From contig DIYG01000116.1 of assembly GCA_002428935.1 (NCBI GenBank), positions 1-6,318 on the forward strand: DNA of 6,318 bases, in the 5' to 3' direction. Under the pieces are notes generated by a model. The model was not told the DNA's origin, searched no databases, and worked only from the letters and a program-made list of their open reading frames with translations. The first letter of the stretch is position 1. The number at the start of each line of letters is the position of its first letter. This DNA is from Halieaceae bacterium UBA6060. GTDB taxonomy: Bacteria > Pseudomonadota > Gammaproteobacteria > Pseudomonadales > Halieaceae. Below are positions 1 through 4,445 of this stretch, piece after piece. Position numbers and translations under genes: made by a program.

Positions 1-141
1 GATGGGCGTAGTGGAATTCGCGATTTCGAATGGGTGCGAGAACTCGCGGAGGGGGCTGGCTACGGCCTGGAGGCCGATATCGCCATGCCCGCCAATAACC
101 GGCTGTTGTCCTTTCGCGTAGGTGCTAAGCCGAGTCCTTGA
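1..141 (+). CDS. DUF938 family SAM-dependent methyltransferase-like protein, C-terminal fragment
   Basis: Frame 1 is open from the left edge to a TGA at 139-141 and gives the last 46 residues of a protein that starts outside the window. The visible part contains GIRDFEWVRELA followed by MPANNRLLSFR, which I recognise as the conserved C-terminal signature of DUF938 proteins (about 200 residues, with a Rossmann-type methyltransferase fold). The substrate of this family is not known to me, so no reaction is assigned. Because the N-terminal SAM-binding part is missing, the methyltransferase label rests on family knowledge only. The last codons (a short tail ending GAKPSP) lie in a 17-bp overlap with the convergent acyltransferase gene. 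The family call is fairly secure because the MPANNRLL motif is distinctive. Confidence 0.8.
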   Translation, partial: DGRSGIRDFEWVRELAEGAGYGLEADIAMPANNRLLSFRVGAKPSP

Positions 142-1270
142 ACGGCAAAAGGGCACGAGCATCGCGCTGATACTGCTCTATGTGCGCCTGCTCCTGGCGG
201 GTGAAGTCTCCGATGGCCCGGTCGAGTTCGGTCTCGGCGATCCAATGGTTTGAGCGGGTGATCGTGGGCTCGAAGCCGCGCTGAATCTTGTGCTCGCCCT
301 GGGCCCCGGGATCGAAGCGTTGCAGACCTTCACGAATGCAGTATTCGATGCCCTGGTAGTAGCAGGTTTCGAAGTGCAGGCAGTCGTACTCCCGAATACA
401 ACCCCAATAGCGACCGTACAGGGTATCTTGGTCGCGGAAGTACAGGGCTCCTGCTACCGCCTGGTCTGCGTCCTCAGCCATGGCCAGGAGAACCTGTTTA
501 CCGAGCTTTGGTGCTACTTCGAGAAAAAACTCTCGGGTTAGATAGCCGCCGTGCCCAGATCGCTTGGCGTAGGTCATTTGATAGAAACGGTGAAACTGCG
601 CCCAGTCTTCCTCTTCCAGTTCTGAACCGTCGCGCATGCGCAGGCGCAGGCCTTGTTCTTCAACCCGGCGTCGTTCCCGGCGCAGGGACTTGCGTTTGCG
701 ACTGACAAAGCTGTCTAAAAACTCGTCAAAACTGCTGTAGCCACGGTTAAACCAATGGAACTGTACTTGTTCGCGAGTGTGCATACCTGCGGTGGCGAGG
801 CTTTCGTTGGCGCCCTCATCGGGAAACAGTACATGCCAGGAAGAGATACCTAGCTTCTCAGCCAGGGTGGGCATCTGCTCGTATAAGGTTGCCCACAGGG
901 GGCCCGGCGCGAGGTCCGGATCGTAAAGGAGACGTGGGCCCGTGGCGGGAGTGAAGGGAATGGCCGTAACCAGCTTCGGATAGTAGCGCAGCCCCATACG
1001 TTGCCAGGCATCGGCCCAGGCCCAATCAAAAACGTACTCGCCGTAGGAGTGGCTTTTTAGAAACGCCGGCAGGATGGCCAGGGTTCGTTCACCCTCGCAG
1101 AGTCTCAGATGGGCGGGATCCCAGCCCGAGGCCTCGGTGGTGCACTGGGCTTGCTCCAGGCCCAGGAGAAAGTCGTGACGTAAAAATGGATAGTCGTTGG
1201 GCCGTAAGCGATTCCAGGCCTCGGCATCGACGGCAGAGACGGAGCGCAGCACCTCTAAACTGAGGCTCAC
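125..1270 (-). CDS. COG3146/DUF482 FemAB-like N-acyltransferase (GNAT superfamily)
   Basis: A 381-residue protein of the COG3146 family (PF04339-type), often labelled 'peptidogalycan biosynthesis protein' or predicted N-acyltransferase. The family hallmark KSHSYGEYVFDWAWADAW lies at about residues 72-89, followed by YYPKL and PFTPATGPRLL near 96-115. A basic stretch (SRKRKSLRRERRR) is at about 190-202, and the C-terminal GEHKIQRGFEP motif at about 325-335. The true substrate is not established; the FemAB/GNAT fold suggests transfer of an acyl or aminoacyl group from a thioester or aminoacyl-tRNA donor. I chose the GTG at 1270 because homologues begin with a similar strand-plus-W segment (here LEVLRSV then AEAWNRL). 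An AGAGG lies 11 nt upstream, partly within the ubiA stop region. The frame stays open upstream to an ATG at 1543, but those 91 codons overlap ubiA and look non-homologous. The gene begins 16 bases after ubiA and is probably co-transcribed with it. Confidence 0.85.
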   Translation of the reverse strand: MSLSLEVLRSVSAVDAEAWNRLRPNDYPFLRHDFLLGLEQAQCTTEASGWDPAHLRLCEGERTLAILPAFLKSHSYGEYVFDWAWADAWQRMGLRYYPKLVTAIPFTPATGPRLLYDPDLAPGPLWATLYEQMPTLAEKLGISSWHVLFPDEGANESLATAGMHTREQVQFHWFNRGYSSFDEFLDSFVSRKRKSLRRERRRVEEQGLRLRMRDGSELEEEDWAQFHRFYQMTYAKRSGHGGYLTREFFLEVAPKLGKQVLLAMAEDADQAVAGALYFRDQDTLYGRYWGCIREYDCLHFETCYYQGIEYCIREGLQRFDPGAQGEHKIQRGFEPTITRSNHWIAETELDRAIGDFTRQEQAHIEQYQRDARALLPFKDSA

Positions 1271-1281
1271 GGTTGGCGGTG

Positions 1282-1286
1282 CCTCT
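1282..1286 (-). promoter_or_regulatory. Ribosome binding site deciding the GTG start of the COG3146 gene
   Basis: Read on the minus strand, AGAGG follows immediately after the first base of the ubiA TAG stop codon region and sits 11 nt before the GTG at 1270. The spacing is a little long, but this is the best purine-rich site near the homology-supported start. It favours the 381-residue protein over the 472-residue reading frame that begins inside ubiA. Its closeness to the ubiA stop also fits translational coupling. Confidence 0.4.
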
Positions 1287-2177
1287 CTAGGCGGGTAAGG
1301 CGTAGCTGGCGGCGATGCCCAGGAAAATGGAGAATCCCACCCAGCTGTTGTGCTTGAATGCGCGAAAGCATGCGGCCTCATCGCGATGGCGAATAAGATA
1401 CAGGTGATAGCCAAACAGACCCGCAGCCACCAACAGGGACAGATAAAACGGCCACTGGAGGTTGAACTGACGACCCGCAAGGGCCAGGGCTGTGAGGCAC
1501 AGTACCTGTAATACGGCGATAAGGCTGCGATCGGACTCCCCAAATAGGATGGCAGTACTCTTCACGCCGATTTCCAGATCATCGGCTCGATCTACCATCG
1601 CATACTTCGTATCGTAGACCACGGTCCAGAGCAGATTCCCCGTAAACAGCAGCCACAGAGCTGAGGGTAGTTCGGCCCGCTGGGCCGCGAACGCCATGGG
1701 GATCGACCAGGAAAAAGCTAAACCCAGGACCACCTGAGGCAGATGGGTATAGCGTTTCATGAGCGGATAAGACGATGCCAGCAGCAGTGCTGGGATCGAT
1801 AGGAGCACGGTCATGAGGTTGGTCATCAGCACCAGACCAAAGGCCAGCAGGCAGAGCACAAAAAAGAACGCCAGAGCCTCCGGCACGGTGACATCGCCGG
1901 TAACCAGCGGGCGGGTCCGCGTGCGGGTCACGCTGCCATCGAAGTTGCGGTCGGCCAGGTCGTTGATGATGCAGCCGGCGGAGCGCATCAGCACGGTGCC
2001 CACGCAAAAAATGATCAACAGGTCCGTATCCGGCAGCCCCTCGGCGGCGATCCAAAGGCCCCAGAGCACGGGCCACAGGAGCAGCAAGCTACCGATGGGG
2101 CGATCCCAGCGGATGAGTCGAAGGAGTGCGGAAACCTTGCTTGTATCGGTTGTAGGTGGTGAAACGGTGGTGCTCAT
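1287..2177 (-). CDS. ubiA: 4-hydroxybenzoate polyprenyltransferase
   Basis: This 296-residue integral membrane protein attaches a polyprenyl chain, usually octaprenyl, to 4-hydroxybenzoate (EC 2.5.1.39) in the inner membrane, the second step of ubiquinone synthesis. Both Asp-rich motifs that bind Mg2+ and the prenyl diphosphate are intact: NDLADRNFD at residues 72-80, followed by RTRTRPL, and YDTKYAMVDRADD at 188-200, followed by IGVKSTAILFG. Hydrophobic segments at roughly 28-46, 52-69, 101-119, 121-137, 146-165, 172-188, 217-236, 243-262 and 278-294 match the eight to nine helices of UbiA proteins. The length is normal for the family (E. coli 290). The ATG at 2177 fits because LIRWDRPIGSLLLLWPVLWG, where homologues start to align well, comes about 20 residues in. 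It lies 19 bases after the ubiC stop with no strong Shine-Dalgarno site, so coupling to ubiC is likely. Confidence 0.97.
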   Translation of the reverse strand: MSTTVSPPTTDTSKVSALLRLIRWDRPIGSLLLLWPVLWGLWIAAEGLPDTDLLIIFCVGTVLMRSAGCIINDLADRNFDGSVTRTRTRPLVTGDVTVPEALAFFFVLCLLAFGLVLMTNLMTVLLSIPALLLASSYPLMKRYTHLPQVVLGLAFSWSIPMAFAAQRAELPSALWLLFTGNLLWTVVYDTKYAMVDRADDLEIGVKSTAILFGESDRSLIAVLQVLCLTALALAGRQFNLQWPFYLSLLVAAGLFGYHLYLIRHRDEAACFRAFKHNSWVGFSIFLGIAASYALPA

Positions 2178-2196
2178 GAAGGTCTTGGTCGCCGGA

Positions 2197-2907
2197 TCAG
2201 CGGCCTATTGTAGCGCTGACCTGCCCGCGCCGGGAGCGGTGCAGGGGCATGGAGGATTTCCAGCGGGGGAAACCCCTAAGAAACACCTCGCTGACGAGCA
2301 AGGATTTACCTGCGGCCTGGAAACAGGAACGGCGAGCCCAAGCAGGGTCTTTCTGCCAAAAGGTCTCGGGTAGGTAAGGGCTGTCTCCCCGGAGGAGCGC
2401 GAGTTCAAAGGGACTGCGGCGCATATCCGTTCGTGCAAACAGGAATGCTCCCAGACTCTGATTGGCCAGGCGGCGCAGACGCAGCAAAGGTCCTACCAGG
2501 GAGCTAACGGGGAACACGGAACGGGCAAAGACCACGGGTTCATCGTCCAGGCGCAGAATGACCTGACGAATCATGGCCCGCTCCCGATGACCCATGCCCA
2601 ATAACTGTCGCTCGGCTAACGCCGGAGCCGCCCAGCCCTGCTCCCAGCGCTCCACGGAAAATGAGCGCCCTGTGTTTATGAGGTGTTGAGTCAGGGAGCC
2701 ATCATCGAGGAGCCAACTACGCGCTTCGGCTAATAGGGGCCCCTGAACTTGATCTTCCCGCTGCCAATGAGGTTGGCGGCGTGGCCGGGCAGAGACAGGG
2801 TGGGCATGTCCGTGGTCGCGGAGCGGATCGCGCGCACCGGGTGTTCCCGCCCCTGGGGGAGCAGAAGGCGAAAGGGAGTTATCGCTGATGCTTGCCTCGG
2901 CGCTCAT
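2197..2907 (-). CDS. ubiC: Chorismate lyase (chorismate pyruvate-lyase)
   Basis: Converts chorismate to 4-hydroxybenzoate and pyruvate in the cytoplasm, supplying UbiA encoded just downstream. The core matches UbiC: SWLLDDGSLTQHL at about residues 64-76, MIRQVIL at 112-118, VFARSVFPVSSL at 126-137, QSLGAFLF at 150-157, ARRSCF at 191-196 and LLVSEVFL at 203-210. By alignment with E. coli UbiC, R114, R129, L152 and E207 correspond to active-site R76, R91, L114 and E155, so the enzyme should be functional. At 236 residues it is clearly longer than E. coli UbiC (165): about 40 Pro/Ser/Gly-rich residues precede the core and 26 basic residues follow it. The ATG at 2907 is the only ATG/GTG start in the stretch before the core; AAGAAG (2912-2917) lies 4 nt upstream. 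The frame is open further upstream, but that part is the antisense of the rubredoxin gene and the intergenic region. Confidence 0.93.
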   Translation of the reverse strand: MSAEASISDNSLSPSAPPGAGTPGARDPLRDHGHAHPVSARPRRQPHWQREDQVQGPLLAEARSWLLDDGSLTQHLINTGRSFSVERWEQGWAAPALAERQLLGMGHRERAMIRQVILRLDDEPVVFARSVFPVSSLVGPLLRLRRLANQSLGAFLFARTDMRRSPFELALLRGDSPYLPETFWQKDPAWARRSCFQAAGKSLLVSEVFLRGFPRWKSSMPLHRSRRGQVSATIGR

Positions 2908-2933
2908 GGTGCTTCTTGCCGGAAAGGAGCGCG

Positions 2934-2962
2934 AGGATGCGCGATGTTGTCGATGGGTGCAA
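2934..2962 (-). promoter_or_regulatory. Possible sigma-70-type promoter for the ubiC-ubiA-acyltransferase transcript
   Basis: On the minus strand, a TTGCAC element (2962 to 2957) is separated by 17 nt from CATCCT (2939 to 2934). Each hexamer matches its consensus at only about three positions, so sequence support is weak. The geometry is good: predicted transcription would begin near 2927, leaving about 20 nt of leader that includes the AAGAAG ribosome site before the ubiC ATG at 2907. Confidence 0.22.
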
Positions 2963-2994
2963 GACACTCGCCGGACGGTCGCGAATCCTTTGCC

Positions 2995-3004
2995 CCCCAT
3001 GGGG
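2995..3004. repeat. Perfect 10-bp palindrome CCCCATGGGG in the divergent promoter region
   Basis: The sequence is identical on both strands. It sits about 60 bases before the rubredoxin fusion start and about 90 bases before the ubiC start, a sensible place for an operator that could affect either gene. Ten-base palindromes arise by chance in GC-rich DNA, so the regulatory reading is only a suggestion. Confidence 0.2.
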
Positions 3005-3049
3005 ATGCTGCGTGCTAACCTTGCCGGCCGCAAAAATCTGTAACACACC

Positions 3050-3056
3050 AGGGAGA
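3050..3056 (+). promoter_or_regulatory. Ribosome binding site of the rubredoxin-reductase fusion
   Basis: AGGGAGA ends 9 nt before the ATG at 3066. This strong site, together with the start of the rubredoxin fold directly at that ATG, sets the start at 3066. It rules out the longer open frame that begins at 2892 inside ubiC. Confidence 0.7.
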
Positions 3057-3065
3057 ACGCTGGGC

Positions 3066-4445
3066 ATGCGCAAGTGGGAATGTATCGTCTGTGGCCTGAT
3101 TTACGACGAAGCCAAAGGCTGGCCGGATGACGGTATTGCTCCGGGAACCCGCTGGGAGGATGTGCCCGAGGATTGGCTGTGTCCCGACTGCGGCGTGGGG
3201 AAAGAGGACTTCGAACTCCTCGAAGAACCGGCCGACGAGACCGCCGCCGATGACGCTGTGTCCGAGGCGTCTCCACCGGCTCCCGTGGTCATTATCGGCA
3301 CGGGACTGGCGGGTTATGGTTTGGCCCGGGAGTTTCGCAAGCATGACGCCGAATCACCACTGCTACTGATCACAGAGGATGACGGTCGTGCCTACTCTAA
3401 ACCCATGTTGTCCACGGGCTATACAAAAGTTACGGACGCGGATGCCCTGACTCAGAACGATGCGACCACCATGGCGGCGAACCTCAATGCGGAGGTCTGG
3501 ACCATGACGCGCGTTTTGAATATCGATACGGCGCGGAAGGTATTGCAGGTAGCGGAGCGGGAACAAGAGGTGCCCTACCGGGATCTGGTGCTTGCTACGG
3601 GCGCTAGCGTGATTCAGCCTCCCCTGGGCGGTGACGCCTTAGACCGGGTCTACTCGGTCAATGATCTGATGGACTACGACGAGTTTCGCAAGGCCATGAG
3701 CCGTCTGTCCGTGAAACGCGTGGCGATTATTGGCGCCGGTCTCATAGGCTGTGAGTTCAGTAACGACTTGCTCAACGGCGGTTATGAGATCGATGTCATC
3801 GACCCCATGGCTTACTGTCTGCCCACCCTGCTTCCGGAGCCCTGCGGGCGCGCGGTACAGGCGGGTCTAGAGGCAAAGGGAGCCCGGTTTCACTTTGGTC
3901 CCCTGGTAACGGAAGTCAATTACCCGACCACCGGTGAGCAAGATAAGGTTTTGGTAACTCTGAGTGATGGGCAGCAGTTGGAGGCCGATATTGTGGTGTC
4001 CGCCGTGGGGGTACGCCCACGCCTTGATCTGGCTGAGAGCGCGGGTTTGCAAACCAATCGGGGCATCGTCGCGGATCGGCTGCTGAAAACGAGCGCGGAC
4101 AACGTCTATGCCATGGGGGACTGTGCCGAAGTCGAGGGCCACGTACTGGTCTATGTGGCGCCGCTCATGGCGGCCGCCAGGGCTCTGGGGAAAACCTTGG
4201 CCGGCGAGTCTACGCCCGTCACCTATCCGGCGATGCCCGTTACCATAAAAACTCCGGCCTGCCCAACGGTGGTCGCCCCACCGGCCCGGGACGCCGACGG
4301 CGAGTGGACTTTCACCGAAGACGCTTTGAGCGTGCGCGGTGAGTTTCGCAATGGGGCGGGTGATCTGCTGGGCTTCGCCCTGACCGGTGACGCGACGAAG
4401 GACAAAATCAGCCTACAAAAGCAGCTTCCACCGATCTTGTCTTAG
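3066..4445 (+). CDS. Rubredoxin-rubredoxin reductase fusion (FAD/NAD(P)H-dependent)
   Basis: A 459-residue two-domain redox protein. Residues 1-50 form a complete rubredoxin: C6-x-x-C9-G and C39-P-x-C42-G bind one iron, with the typical Y13, W30 and W37 positions. An acidic, Ala/Pro-rich linker at about 51-72 (EEPADETAADDA) leads into a pyridine nucleotide-disulfide oxidoreductase-type flavoprotein. This has the FAD motif GTGLAG (78-83), LATGAS (176-181), the NAD(P)H motif GAGLIG (223-228) and the second FAD motif YAMGDCAEV (348-356). The C-terminal part includes KTPACPTVVAPP near 395-406, like the end of Pseudomonas rubredoxin reductases. The expected reaction is electron transfer from NAD(P)H through FAD to the fused rubredoxin, and then to an acceptor such as an AlkB alkane hydroxylase; no acceptor is encoded here. 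Rubredoxin and reductase are separate proteins in Pseudomonas. The gene is divergent from ubiC, and its stop overlaps the recG stop. Confidence 0.93.
   Translation: MRKWECIVCGLIYDEAKGWPDDGIAPGTRWEDVPEDWLCPDCGVGKEDFELLEEPADETAADDAVSEASPPAPVVIIGTGLAGYGLAREFRKHDAESPLLLITEDDGRAYSKPMLSTGYTKVTDADALTQNDATTMAANLNAEVWTMTRVLNIDTARKVLQVAEREQEVPYRDLVLATGASVIQPPLGGDALDRVYSVNDLMDYDEFRKAMSRLSVKRVAIIGAGLIGCEFSNDLLNGGYEIDVIDPMAYCLPTLLPEPCGRAVQAGLEAKGARFHFGPLVTEVNYPTTGEQDKVLVTLSDGQQLEADIVVSAVGVRPRLDLAESAGLQTNRGIVADRLLKTSADNVYAMGDCAEVEGHVLVYVAPLMAAARALGKTLAGESTPVTYPAMPVTIKTPACPTVVAPPARDADGEWTFTEDALSVRGEFRNGAGDLLGFALTGDATKDKISLQKQLPPILS

Larger units (their letters stand above)
2908..3065. promoter_or_regulatory. 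Divergent intergenic region between ubiC and the rubredoxin fusion gene
   Basis: These 158 bases separate two genes transcribed away from each other and are the only sizeable non-coding stretch in the window, so promoters for both directions should lie here. I see no strong consensus promoter on the + strand. TTGCCC near 2990 and GCTAAC near 3014 are a poor pair with an 18-nt spacer. The region holds two small dyads: CCCCATGGGG at 2995-3004 and TTGC-N5-GCAA at 3021-3033. Either could be a regulator site, but neither is recognisable as a known operator. Confidence 0.5.

Noticed and set aside
290..541. An 83-codon + strand frame opposite the acyltransferase gene
   Set aside because: It is antisense to conserved coding sequence of the COG3146 protein and has no recognisable domain.
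1271..1543. A 91-codon upstream extension of the acyltransferase frame with a hydrophobic stretch resembling a signal or membrane segment
   Set aside because: It lies entirely over the 3' part of ubiA in another frame of the same strand, has no family similarity, and the hydrophobic look probably reflects the GC-rich membrane-protein codons beneath it. Homologues start near the GTG at 1270.
1813..2373. A 186-codon + strand frame opposite ubiA and ubiC
   Set aside because: It is antisense to two confidently identified genes and spans their junction. Its product is Arg/Ser-rich without any motif.
2892..3065. A 58-codon N-terminal extension of the rubredoxin fusion beginning inside ubiC
   Set aside because: The rubredoxin fold begins right at the ATG at 3066, which has a strong AGGGAGA site 9 nt upstream. 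The extension shows no recognisable domain.
2908..3276. An open frame upstream of ubiC giving a 359-residue protein
   Set aside because: The extra 123 codons are Arg/Ser/Pro-rich antisense of the rubredoxin gene plus the intergenic region. UbiC homology begins well inside the frame, and ATG 2907 is a suitable start.
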